Assembly (NCBI GenBank): GCA_965242565.1
Contig: OZ251457.1
Coordinates: forward strand, 248,001-312,000
DNA length: 64,000 bases
Source of the DNA: CATQGW01 sp965242565
GTDB taxonomy: Bacteria; Chloroflexota; Dehalococcoidia; Bin125
Reading direction: 5' to 3'
The notes under the pieces were generated by a model. The model saw only the letters and a program-made list of their open reading frames with translations. It was not told the DNA's origin and did no database searches. Positions 1 through 8,420 of the stretch are shown piece by piece. The first letter of the stretch is position 1. The number at the start of each line of letters is the position of its first letter. The position numbers and the translations under genes were made by a program.

Positions 1-1
1 C

Positions 2-814
2 GACGTCGGCATCAACGACATCGAGCGCGTCCGCGATCCGGCTTCCCCGCTTAACCCGCTCTACGTGACGCGCAACGTGCTCTCCACCTTCTACGTCGCC
101 TTCAACGTGCAGGCGCCGCCGTTCGACGATCCGCTGGTGCGCCGCGCGCTGGCGCACGCGATCGACAAAACGACGATCGTCGAGACGGTCCACCAGGGCC
201 TCTCGCGCGCTGCGGCAGGCATCGTGCCGCCGGGCATCGCCGCGCACGACCCCGACTACTTCGGCCTGCCCTTTGACCCCGAGCTGGCCCAGGAACTGCT
301 CCAGCAGTCGCGCTACTTCGGCACCTCCAATCTCGACACGATCCGCCTCACGATCTCCGGCACGGGCGCGACGCCGGGCGGCACCTACGAGGCCATCCAG
401 GACATGTGGCGCACCCACCTCGGCCTCGAAATCGAAATCCAGCAGGTCGAGTTCGCCACCTACATCGCCGAGCTGGACCGCGGCCTCTACCCGATGTTCA
501 GCCTCGGCTGGAGCCTCGACTTCCCCGATCCGCAGAACATCCTCGACTACAAGTTCTACAGCCGCTCGCTGGGCAACGATGTGGCGCTCAACGACCGCGA
601 GATCGACGCGCTGCTTGAAGAGGCCCGCGTGGAGTTCGACTCCGAGCGGCGAATCGAGCTCTACCGCGATGTCGAGCGGCGGCTGGTGAGCGAAGCGGTC
701 TGGATTCCGCTCTTCCACTCCCAGGCGCACGAGCTGGTCAAGCCCTACGTGGAAGGCTATGTGCCGACGCGGATGGTGACGCCCCAGCTACGGTACGTAC
801 GGCTGGCGCAGTAG
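2..814 (+). CDS. ABC transporter substrate-binding protein, family 5, C-terminal part (5' end outside window)
   Basis: The frame is open to the left edge, so the gene starts outside the window. About 270 residues of the C-terminal part of a DppA/OppA-type (SBP family 5) extracytoplasmic solute-binding protein are visible. Typical features are the segment PPFDDPLVRRALAHAIDK, the later YRDVERRLVSEAVWIPLFHS region, and an ending just after a final beta strand. These proteins bind peptides, nickel or other small solutes outside the membrane and deliver them to a DppBC permease. Two permease genes follow directly (36 nt gap, then a 4-nt overlap), so this is the first visible gene of an importer operon. 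The solute cannot be told from the sequence. Confidence 0.9.
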   Translation, partial: DVGINDIERVRDPASPLNPLYVTRNVLSTFYVAFNVQAPPFDDPLVRRALAHAIDKTTIVETVHQGLSRAAAGIVPPGIAAHDPDYFGLPFDPELAQELLQQSRYFGTSNLDTIRLTISGTGATPGGTYEAIQDMWRTHLGLEIEIQQVEFATYIAELDRGLYPMFSLGWSLDFPDPQNILDYKFYSRSLGNDVALNDREIDALLEEARVEFDSERRIELYRDVERRLVSEAVWIPLFHSQAHELVKPYVEGYVPTRMVTPQLRYVRLAQ

Positions 815-850
815 TTCGGCGTCGCCTGGCGTTGGGAGCGTCCTCGCGCG

Positions 851-1840
851 ATGGGCATTTCGGGAGCGATTCCCCTGCTGCTGCGCCGCCTGGCGCTGGT
901 CCCCGTGCTCGTCTTCGCCGTGCTCGCGTTCACCTACGCGGTGACCCAAATTGCGCCCGGCGATCCGGTCCAGATCATCGCCGGGCAGCGCGAGATCGAA
1001 CCCGAACAGGCGGATCGCATCCGCGAAGAATTCGGCTTGAACGGCAACTACATCGAACGCTTCGGCAACTACCTGGTCGGGCTGGTCACGCGCGGCGACC
1101 TGGGGCCGTCCTACTACTACCGCGCACCCACCCGCTCGGTCCAGGAGTTGCTCGGCGAGCGCATCTGGGTGTCAGCCCAGATCAACCTGATTGTGGTCGC
1201 GCTCGTGTTTGCGCTGGGCGTTCCGTTGGGTGTCTACGCCGGTACGCGGCGCGGCACCTGGAAAGACCCGGCGACGATCGGCTTCTGGAAGATTTTCGAC
1301 TCGATTCCCGCCCCTATGCTCATCGTGCTCGTCGCGCTGCTGCTGGTCGAAGGACTCGCACCGGTCTTCAATGCGTTCGGCTTCAACGTGCCGGCCGTCT
1401 GGACGCCGGGTGATCCGGCCTCGTTCCTCGTCCCGGTGCTGGCGCTGACCATCCCTTCGCTAGGCGGAATGGCCCGCTTCGTGCGCGTCAGCCTGCTCAC
1501 CACGCTTGACGACGATTACGTGCGCACCGCCCGTGCCAAAGGGCTGACGGAGCGGCGCGTCCTCTACGGCCACGTACTGCGCAACGCCCTATTGCCCTTG
1601 AGCACGGTAATCGGACTGTCGATCGTCGGCGTGATCACCGGCTCGATCATCATCGAGACGCGCTACGGCGTGCCGGGCGTTGGTGCGTTCCTCTTTGATT
1701 CGATCAATCAGCGCGACTTCAACGTCGTGCTCGCCTTCACCCTGCTCACGGCCACTCTGTTCATCGTCGTCAACGCGCTGATCGACATCGTCTACCTGTT
1801 CATTGACCCGCGCATCCGCTACACCGCGAGGTTCTCGTGA
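851..1840 (+). CDS. ABC transporter permease, DppB/OppB family
   Basis: 329 residues, the usual length for a DppB-type integral membrane permease (BPD_transp_1 fold) that forms half of the import channel with its DppC partner. An N-terminal membrane segment is followed by the typical periplasmic stretch (YAVTQIAPGDPVQ), further hydrophobic helices, and an EAA-like cytoplasmic loop (DYVRTARAKGLTERRVL) that docks the ATPase. The ending FIDPRIRY is characteristic of DppB. The start ATG is preceded by GGGAG. The stop overlaps the GTG start of the next gene (GTGA), indicating translational coupling. No ATPase gene is seen downstream. Confidence 0.93.
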   Translation: MGISGAIPLLLRRLALVPVLVFAVLAFTYAVTQIAPGDPVQIIAGQREIEPEQADRIREEFGLNGNYIERFGNYLVGLVTRGDLGPSYYYRAPTRSVQELLGERIWVSAQINLIVVALVFALGVPLGVYAGTRRGTWKDPATIGFWKIFDSIPAPMLIVLVALLLVEGLAPVFNAFGFNVPAVWTPGDPASFLVPVLALTIPSLGGMARFVRVSLLTTLDDDYVRTARAKGLTERRVLYGHVLRNALLPLSTVIGLSIVGVITGSIIIETRYGVPGVGAFLFDSINQRDFNVVLAFTLLTATLFIVVNALIDIVYLFIDPRIRYTARFS

Positions 1841-3012
1841 GCAGCGCGACCGAGACTGCTCAAGGCGCAGCGTGGGATCGTCCCGCCCTGGCGGAAGCGC
1901 CCTGGCGGCGCGCGCTCCGCGCCATCCTGCGCAAGCGCGTTGCCGTCGTCTGCATCGTCGTCATCACGATCCTCTACGGGGCGGGCCTCTACACGCTGCT
2001 CGATGTGTTCGGCGTTGATACGGGACTACAGGATCCCAACGCCACCAACCTGCGCGTCACCCGTCCGATCCGCGCGGATACCGACGGCCAGCCCGAGACG
2101 CTGGGCGCGTTCGCCCAACGCCAGGATGTGGACCTGGCCGCGCTCACTGCGCTCAACCCCGATCTGGTTGAGCAGCACGGCGCGCTCACTCCCGATCTCG
2201 AACTGCGCCCAGGTACCCAGGTGCTGCTTCGCGGCGGCGAAGAGCTGCAAGGCCCGTCCTCGAACCACCTCTTGGGTACCGACCGCCTCGGCCGCGATCT
2301 CTTCTCCCGCGCCGTCTTTGCGCTCCGCACCACCCTGATCATCAGCGTCCTGTCCGTGCTCGTCGGCAACATCTTCCTCGGCTGGGGACTCGGCCTGCTC
2401 GCCGGTTATCGCGGCGGGTTGGTCGACAGCGTGATCATGCGCGCCGCCGATTTCGTGCTGGCGCTGCCCGGACTGGTCATCCTGCTCGTGCTGGTCTCCG
2501 CCTTCAGCGAACCGTGGGGCGAGGTCGTGCGCGAGATCCAGGATGCGCTGGGCACGGACGTATTGATCAAGCAGGGCGTACACACCTACACGCTGATGAT
2601 CTTCGCCATGTCGTTCGTCGGTTGGGGCGGCACAGCCCGCTTTATCCGCGCCCAGACCCTGGCCACCCGCGAGTCCGATTTCATCCTCGCCGCCGAGTGC
2701 GCCGGCGCCGGCACTCCCCGCATCCTCGTCCGCCACCTCTTCCCCGCCGTGCTGCCCTGGATTGTGGTCGGCCTCAGCGCTTCGCTCGGCGAGATCGCCG
2801 GCGCCGAGGTCGTGCTCACCTGGCTCGGCATCGGCGTTGCGCCGCCGACCGCATCGTTCGGCCTGATGGTCGCCGACGCCGGCGGTTTCAAGACCCTGCT
2901 CCAGGACCCGCAACTGCTGCTCGTCCCGCTCTTCTTCGTCCTTGCCCTGATGCTCTCCTTCAACCTGCTGGGCGACGCGGTCAACGACGTGCTCAACCCG
3001 CGCGGCAGATGA
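1837..3012 (+). CDS. ABC transporter permease, DppC family, with a LysM-like insert
   Basis: 391 residues, about 90 longer than a usual DppC. An N-terminal cytoplasmic segment and first membrane helix (about residues 34-57) are followed by an extra outward-facing segment (about 60-140). The core then resumes with LLGTDRLGRDLFSR, the standard DppC motif, the membrane helices, an EAA-like loop, and the end NLLGDAVNDVLNPRGR. Within the insert, residues about 83-133 read like a LysM motif (ETLGAFAQRQDVDLAALTAL ... LRPGTQVLLRG), a fold that normally binds peptidoglycan or chitin-like glycans. Family membership is clear. The LysM reading is my inference from the pattern. GTG start overlaps the dppB-like stop. 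Confidence 0.9.
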   Translation: MSSATETAQGAAWDRPALAEAPWRRALRAILRKRVAVVCIVVITILYGAGLYTLLDVFGVDTGLQDPNATNLRVTRPIRADTDGQPETLGAFAQRQDVDLAALTALNPDLVEQHGALTPDLELRPGTQVLLRGGEELQGPSSNHLLGTDRLGRDLFSRAVFALRTTLIISVLSVLVGNIFLGWGLGLLAGYRGGLVDSVIMRAADFVLALPGLVILLVLVSAFSEPWGEVVREIQDALGTDVLIKQGVHTYTLMIFAMSFVGWGGTARFIRAQTLATRESDFILAAECAGAGTPRILVRHLFPAVLPWIVVGLSASLGEIAGAEVVLTWLGIGVAPPTASFGLMVADAGGFKTLLQDPQLLLVPLFFVLALMLSFNLLGDAVNDVLNPRGR

Positions 3013-3090
3013 TCGACGGGGCACAATGGGGTGCGCTGATATGCTCAGCCGAACGCGCGCGTGGACGACGCTGAGACGGATTGTGGGCGA

Positions 3091-4506
3091 ATGAAAGTCA
3101 CTGCCGAACGCATCCCCGAATCCCAGATGCTGCTCGAGATCGAGCTCGAAGAGGAGCGCGTGCGGCGCTCGCTGGACCAGGCCGCGCGGCGGCTCTCGCA
3201 GCGCTTCCGCATCCCCGGCTTCCGCAAGGGCAAAGCGCCCCGCGCCGTCGTGGAGCGCGCGCTGAGCGTCGACGCCGTCTTCGAGGAAGCCGCCGAGCGG
3301 ATGGTGCCGCAGGCGCTGCAAGAGGCGATGGAGAGCGAGGGCCTGGAGCCCGTCGCGCCGCCCAGCGTCGAAATCGCCAGCCGTGAGCCGCTCACTCTCC
3401 GCGCCACCGTCCCGCTGCCGCCCACCGTTGAACTCGGCGACTACCGCAGCATCGCCGTCGCCCGCCCCGAGAGCGAGTACAGCGAGGAGGCGATCGACGA
3501 GCGGATCCTCGCCATGCGCCGCAACTACGCCGTGCTCCAGCCGGTCGAGCGCCCGCCGCAGCTGGATGATCGGCTTACTGCCGACATCCGCGCCGTGGTC
3601 GACGAGGAAGAGATCCTGAACGAAACGGCCGCCGAGTTCCCGCTGCGCGAAGGCGAGCACATCGGCGTGCCGGGCCTGATCGAGCGGCTGGTCGGCCTCG
3701 AGGTCGGCGTGCAGCATCAGCTCGACGTCGATGTCGATGAGGCCTGGGATGACGACGAGGTGGCCGGCAAGACGGTCATGTTCGAGGTGACGATCCACGA
3801 GGTGAAAGAGGAAGAGCTGCCGGATCCGGACGACGATTTCGCGATGGAGGTGTCGGAGGAGTTCGAGACGTTCGCCGACCTGCGCGGGCGGATCGCCGAG
3901 CAGCTGCGCGAACGGGCCGACCAGCAAGTGCAGCAGCAGTTGCGCAGCGCGGTGTTGCAGGCGGCCATCGCCAAGGCGACGCTCGAATACCCGCCCGCCC
4001 TCGTCGAGCACGAGGTTGAGCACATGCGCCAGGATTTCGCGCGGCAGATGGGCCAGGATCCGGCCACTTTCCTGCGCGACGAGACCGAACAGGGCGAGCA
4101 GCTGCTGGCGACCTTCCGTTCGCAGGCCCACGAGCGCGTGATCAACACGCTCGTCCTGCAGCACGTGACCGAGGCCGAGCAGATCACGGTGACCGATGAG
4201 GAGATCGAAGCGGAGCTGGAGCAGATGCTGAGCGGCGTCGCCGAAGCCGAAACGCCCAACGAGGCCGTCCGCGACCAGCTGCGCGAGAACATCCGCGGCT
4301 CGATGATGCGCAACCGCACCGTGGAGCGGCTCGAACAGATCGCGCTGGCCAATCACGCGGCCGGTCTCGGCGGCGACGATGGCGATGACGCGGAAGAGGA
4401 AGCGTCCGACGAAGAAGCGCCGGATGAGGGCGCGGCGGAGGAAGCCGCGCCCGAAGCCGAAGCTGAACGCGATCCTGACCAGACTGAGGCGTCGGAAGAG
4501 GCGTAA
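3091..4506 (+). CDS. tig: trigger factor, ribosome-associated chaperone
   Basis: 471 residues from ATG 3091. A GTG start 30 nt upstream is possible, but MKVTAERIPES matches the family N-terminus. Trigger factor binds the ribosome at the peptide exit and assists folding of nascent chains. The ribosome-binding signature GFRKGKAPRAVVER is at about residues 43-56. A PPIase-like middle domain and the helical C-terminal arms follow. The last 45 or so residues are a very acidic, low-complexity tail (many D, E and A). The gene sits directly before clpP and clpX, the conserved tig-clpP-clpX order. A six-frame scan shows a long antisense reading frame here, which is only a shadow. Confidence 0.96.
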   Translation: MKVTAERIPESQMLLEIELEEERVRRSLDQAARRLSQRFRIPGFRKGKAPRAVVERALSVDAVFEEAAERMVPQALQEAMESEGLEPVAPPSVEIASREPLTLRATVPLPPTVELGDYRSIAVARPESEYSEEAIDERILAMRRNYAVLQPVERPPQLDDRLTADIRAVVDEEEILNETAAEFPLREGEHIGVPGLIERLVGLEVGVQHQLDVDVDEAWDDDEVAGKTVMFEVTIHEVKEEELPDPDDDFAMEVSEEFETFADLRGRIAEQLRERADQQVQQQLRSAVLQAAIAKATLEYPPALVEHEVEHMRQDFARQMGQDPATFLRDETEQGEQLLATFRSQAHERVINTLVLQHVTEAEQITVTDEEIEAELEQMLSGVAEAETPNEAVRDQLRENIRGSMMRNRTVERLEQIALANHAAGLGGDDGDDAEEEASDEEAPDEGAAEEAAPEAEAERDPDQTEASEEA

Positions 4507-4610
4507 CGGCTGCTTCCGTAGCCCTCGCGGCGCAGCCGCGCCGCGCTTAGCGGGATCGTGGGTACACTGAGAAGACACACAATGGGCAGACGATGTTTGA
4601 GGAGGCCCGC

Positions 4611-5243
4611 ATGACCCTGAGTCGCCCCAGCGACATCATCCCGATGGTCGTCGAAAGCACGAACCGCGGCGAGCGCGCCTACGACATCTACTCGCTGCTG
4701 CTGCGCGAGCGGATCATCTTCCTCGGCACTCCGATCGACGACCAGGTCGCCAACGTGATCGTCGCCCAGCTGCTCTATCTGGACCGCGAGGATCCCGACC
4801 GCGACATCCAGATCTACGTCAACTCGCCGGGCGGCGTGATCACGGCCGGGTTGGCGATCTACGACACGATCCAGCTGATCAACGCCGATGTCTCGACGAT
4901 CTGCGTCGGCATGTCGGCCTCGATGGGCACCGTGCTGCTCTCGGCCGGCACCGCCGGCAAGCGCTTCGCCCTGCCGCATGCCACGATCCACATGCACCAG
5001 GCGTTGGGTGGCGCGCGCGGCCAAGCCTCCGACATCGAAATCGCCGCCCGCGAACTGCTGCGCAACAACGAGATCATTCGCGGTATCCTCGCCCAGCACA
5101 CCGGTCAGCCCCTGGACCGGATCAAGGCCGACACCGACCGCGACTTCTACCTGGACGCGGATCAGGCCAAGGAATACGGCCTCGTCGACGATGTGCTGCA
5201 TGCGAATGCGGACGGCGACGCCGCAGCGGCGGCCGGTGCCTAG
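4611..5243 (+). CDS. clpP: ATP-dependent Clp protease proteolytic subunit
   Basis: 210 residues from ATG 4611, chosen because GAGGAGG lies just before it. An ATG at 4593 is also in frame. ClpP forms the tetradecameric serine-protease chamber that degrades proteins unfolded by ClpX or other Clp ATPases. Family hallmarks are NRGERAYDIYSLLL near the N-terminus, the nucleophile Ser104 in MSASMG, His129 in HMHQALGG and the Asp near residue 178 (ADTDRDFYL), then EYGLVDDV. A TACACT -10-like hexamer lies at 4563-4568, so the gene may have its own promoter as well as read-through from tig. clpX follows after about 60 nt. Confidence 0.97.
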   Translation: MTLSRPSDIIPMVVESTNRGERAYDIYSLLLRERIIFLGTPIDDQVANVIVAQLLYLDREDPDRDIQIYVNSPGGVITAGLAIYDTIQLINADVSTICVGMSASMGTVLLSAGTAGKRFALPHATIHMHQALGGARGQASDIEIAARELLRNNEIIRGILAQHTGQPLDRIKADTDRDFYLDADQAKEYGLVDDVLHANADGDAAAAAGA

Positions 5244-5303
5244 CGGCGCACGCTTGACCGGAGGGCGGCGGCGCAACCGCCGCACGCGGAGAGGACGGTT
5301 CGG

Positions 5304-6638
5304 ATGACGATGTCTCGCGGCGGCGGCGGCCACTCGCAGTATCACTGCTCGTTCTGCGCCAAGGACCAGAGCCATGTGCGGCGGCTGGTCGCTGGCCCCG
5401 GCGGGGTCTACATCTGCAACGAATGCGTCGAGGCCTGCCGCGACGTGATCCGCGAGGAAGCCGGCCCCGTCGAAGAGCAGCAGCCCGACGCGCAGCCGCA
5501 ACCCGAAGCCACCGAAGTGCTGCCGCCGCAGGCCATCTACGAGCGCCTCTGCGACCACGTCGTCGGCCAGGAAGACGCCAAGCGCGTGCTGGCCGTGGCG
5601 GTCTACAACCACTACAAGCGGATCACCAGCAAGATCGAGGCCACCAACGGGGTTGAGCTCGAAAAGAGCAACATCCTGCTCGTCGGCCCCACCGGCGTGG
5701 GCAAGACGCTGCTCGCCTCTACTCTCGCCCGCATCCTCGACGTTCCCTTCTCGATCGCCGACGCCACCGCCCTCACCGAGGCCGGCTACGTCGGCGAGGA
5801 TGTCGAAAATATTCTGCTGCACCTGATCCAGGCGGCGGATTTCGACATCGCCCGCGCGGAGCGAGGGATCATCTACATCGACGAAATCGACAAAATCACG
5901 CGCAAGGCGGACAACCCCTCAATCACCCGCGATGTCTCCGGCGAGGGCGTCCAGCAGGCGCTGCTCAAGATCATTGAGGGCACCGTCGCCTCCGTCCCGC
6001 CGCAGGGCGGACGCAAGCATCCGCATCAGGAATTCCTGCAGATCGACACCAGCAAGGTGCTCTTCATCTGCGGCGGCGCGTTCGAGGGATTGGGACCGAT
6101 CATTGATCGGCGCGTCGCCAGCGGGGTGCGCAGCATCGGCTTCGGCGCGGAGGCGCGCACCAAAGAGGCCGACGCCGCGCTGCTCCATCAGCTCAGCCAC
6201 GACGACCTCCAGAAATACGGCCTGATCCCCGAATTCGTCGGACGCCTGCCCGTCGTCGTCTCGCTTGAGCCGCTCGATCAGGGCTCGCTGGTGCAGATCC
6301 TCACCGAACCCAAGAACGCGCTGGTGCGCCAGTTCGAGCAGTTCTTCGCCATGGACGGCGTTGAGCTGACCTTCACCCCCGAGGCGCTGGACGCAATCGC
6401 CGCCGACGCGCTCAAGGAAGGCACCGGCGCGCGCGGCCTGCGCACCGTCGTCGAAGACCTGCTGCTCGATGTGATGTTCGAGGTGCCCAGCCGGCCCGAC
6501 GTGAAAAAGTGCGTGGTCAACGCCGACACGATCAAACGGCTCGAGCGCCCGCTGCTGCTCAACGAGCAGGGCCGCGCGGTCGAGTACCAGGCAATTCGCG
6601 GTCGGGGCGACAAGGCGGCGCAGCAGGAAAGCGCCTGA
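5304..6638 (+). CDS. clpX: ATP-dependent Clp protease ATP-binding subunit ClpX
   Basis: 444 residues. ClpX is the AAA+ hexameric unfoldase that feeds substrates to ClpP. The N-terminal zinc-binding domain is intact (Cys15, Cys18, Cys38, Cys41), followed by an acidic/Gln-rich linker (about 50-70). Walker A GPTGVGKT is at 128-135, Walker B (IIYIDEIDKI) comes later, and then the sensor and C-terminal AAA lid (GTGARGLRTVVED). It lies immediately after clpP and overlaps the next gene by one base-sharing TGATG junction at 6636-6640. Full length with no odd features. Confidence 0.97.
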   Translation: MTMSRGGGGHSQYHCSFCAKDQSHVRRLVAGPGGVYICNECVEACRDVIREEAGPVEEQQPDAQPQPEATEVLPPQAIYERLCDHVVGQEDAKRVLAVAVYNHYKRITSKIEATNGVELEKSNILLVGPTGVGKTLLASTLARILDVPFSIADATALTEAGYVGEDVENILLHLIQAADFDIARAERGIIYIDEIDKITRKADNPSITRDVSGEGVQQALLKIIEGTVASVPPQGGRKHPHQEFLQIDTSKVLFICGGAFEGLGPIIDRRVASGVRSIGFGAEARTKEADAALLHQLSHDDLQKYGLIPEFVGRLPVVVSLEPLDQGSLVQILTEPKNALVRQFEQFFAMDGVELTFTPEALDAIAADALKEGTGARGLRTVVEDLLLDVMFEVPSRPDVKKCVVNADTIKRLERPLLLNEQGRAVEYQAIRGRGDKAAQQESA

Positions 6639-7429
6639 TGCCCGCGGCCTCGGCCGCCGTTCCGCGCCGCCCTATTCGCTCGGGCCGGCGCCGACTCGAC
6701 GATCTGCTCGTAGCCCGCGGCCTCGCCGCCGACTCCCGCGAAGCGGCTGCGCTCGCGCTGGCCGGCCGCGTTCACGGACGCGGCAAGCGCCTCAGCCAGG
6801 TCGGCCTGCTGCTTGACGCCGACGCCGAGCTGGAAGTTGTATCGCCCGCCCGCTACGTCTCGCGCGGCGGCGACAAGCTGGCCGCCGCGCTCGACGCCTG
6901 GCCGATCGCCGTTGATGGGCGCGTCTGCCTCGATCTCGGCGCGTCCACCGGCGGCTTCACTGATTGTCTGCTCCAACGCGGCGCGGCGCAGGTGCGCGCC
7001 GTGGACGCCGGCTACGGCCAGCTGGCAGATGCGCTGCGCGCCGATCCCCGCGTCCGCTCGCTGGAGCGCGTCAATGCCCGCGAGATGCCCCGCGTCGAGC
7101 CTCTCCCCGAGCTGATCACGATTGACCTTTCCTTCATCGGCCTCAGCGCCGTACTGCCCCGCGTCATTGAGGTCGCTGCCGGCGGCACGGATGTGGTCGC
7201 GCTGATTAAGCCGCAGTTTGAAGCGCCGCGTGAGCGGGTGGACGCGGACGGCGTCGTCCGCGATCGGCTTGCGCAGGCCGGCGCCGTGACCGCCGTGCTG
7301 ACCTGGGCGCTGACGCGCCGCTGGCGCATCGGCGGCGTACTTCGCTCGCCGCTGCGCGGACCCAAGGGCAACCTCGAGTGGTTCGTCTGGCTGCGCACGC
7401 CGAGCGGAGTGACCGGAGGCGCGCGATGA
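6638..7429 (+). CDS. TlyA-family rRNA (cytidine-2'-O)-methyltransferase
   Basis: 263 residues from ATG 6638, whose first base is the last base of the clpX stop. An open frame continues upstream inside clpX but is only a shadow. The N-terminal S4 RNA-binding domain (RRLDDLLVARGLAADSREAA, about 18-75) precedes a Rossmann methyltransferase domain with the SAM motif CLDLGASTGGFTDCLLQ (about 99-115) and ITIDLSFIGL. TlyA proteins methylate 16S/23S rRNA and are often annotated as hemolysin A. Pairing with nadK and recN downstream matches a widespread gene order. Its stop overlaps the next start (ATGA). Confidence 0.92.
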   Translation: MPAASAAVPRRPIRSGRRRLDDLLVARGLAADSREAAALALAGRVHGRGKRLSQVGLLLDADAELEVVSPARYVSRGGDKLAAALDAWPIAVDGRVCLDLGASTGGFTDCLLQRGAAQVRAVDAGYGQLADALRADPRVRSLERVNAREMPRVEPLPELITIDLSFIGLSAVLPRVIEVAAGGTDVVALIKPQFEAPRERVDADGVVRDRLAQAGAVTAVLTWALTRRWRIGGVLRSPLRGPKGNLEWFVWLRTPSGVTGGAR

Positions 7430-8331
7430 CCGACGTGAGCTGCATCGGCTTCTACTACCACCCGCGCTTGCCTGAGGCCAAAGAGTTCGCCGAGCGCGCC
7501 GCCGAACAGCTGCGCGGCCAGGTGCCGCAGGTCTGGATCTCCGAACCCTGGGACGCCGAACAGTCGGAGCGCCATCTGCCCCGCACCGACCTGCTGATCT
7601 GCATCGGCGGCGACGGCACCGTGCTCCGCGCGGCGCGCGCCGCCTCCCATCACGACGTGCAAATCCTCGGCGTCGACATGGGGCGCCAGGCGTTCCTGAC
7701 CGAGCTCACGCCGGAGCAGCTGGATGCGCACCTGCCGGCGCTGCTCGCCGGCGACTACGGCGTCGAAGAGCGCTCGATGCTCGACGCCCGCCCGCAGGAC
7801 GCCGCCGACGCCCCGACCGCGATGCCCGCGCTCAACGACGTGATGCTCGGCCGCGGCAGCCTCGGCCAGCCCGCCTACCTCGCCGTTCACGTCAACGGCG
7901 ACCCGATCGGGGTGGTGCGCGCCGATGCGATCGTCGTCGCCAGCGCCACCGGCAGCACCGGCTACTCGCTCTCCGCCGGCGGCCCGATCCTGCACCCGCG
8001 CGCGCGGAGCGTCGTGCTCACCCCCGTCGCGCCGCATCTGGCCGCGGCCGCCCCGCTCGTGCTGCCCGCCGATGCCGTGATCAACCTCCAGCTCGGGCGC
8101 GAACACGCCGGAATGCTTTCCGTCGACGGGCAGCGGCCCTACACGGTTGCGCCCGGTGGCGGCGTCGAAGTGCGCCGCAGCGAGTCCGTCGCCCGGCTGA
8201 TTCGCTTCGGCGCGCGCCCCTTCTTCGCCCAGCTGGGCAAGCGCCTCGCCTGGCTCGACGAGCGGCGGCTGCGCGCCGTCCGGCGCACCGGCGTCGAACC
8301 CTTCCACGCCGACGACACCGACCCTGCCTAG
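7426..8331 (+). CDS. nadK: NAD(+) kinase (ATP-NAD kinase)
   Basis: 301 residues from ATG 7426, overlapping the tlyA-like stop as ATGA. NAD kinase makes NADP from NAD with ATP or polyphosphate. The diagnostic GGDGT motif lies at about residues 61-65 (CIGGDGTVLRAAR), and the second conserved block SATGSTGYSLSAGGPILHP follows near residue 180. Length and order fit the family. The tlyA-nadK-recN arrangement is common in bacteria, though the argR often found between nadK and recN is absent here. Confidence 0.95.
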   Translation: MTDVSCIGFYYHPRLPEAKEFAERAAEQLRGQVPQVWISEPWDAEQSERHLPRTDLLICIGGDGTVLRAARAASHHDVQILGVDMGRQAFLTELTPEQLDAHLPALLAGDYGVEERSMLDARPQDAADAPTAMPALNDVMLGRGSLGQPAYLAVHVNGDPIGVVRADAIVVASATGSTGYSLSAGGPILHPRARSVVLTPVAPHLAAAAPLVLPADAVINLQLGREHAGMLSVDGQRPYTVAPGGGVEVRRSESVARLIRFGARPFFAQLGKRLAWLDERRLRAVRRTGVEPFHADDTDPA

Positions 8332-8420
8332 AACGGTCCGTCGTTCGGGTACCATAAGAAGCGTCGCGGCGCCGAACGCTGAAGGGCGGCGGGACGCGGC
8401 GGTGACGGAGTCGCTGCGAC

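Noticed and set aside
2026..4578. 850-codon minus-strand open frame covering dppC and tig
   Set aside because: It is antisense to two well-recognised genes, rich in His/Leu/Gly low-complexity typical of shadows in GC-rich DNA, and has no family features.
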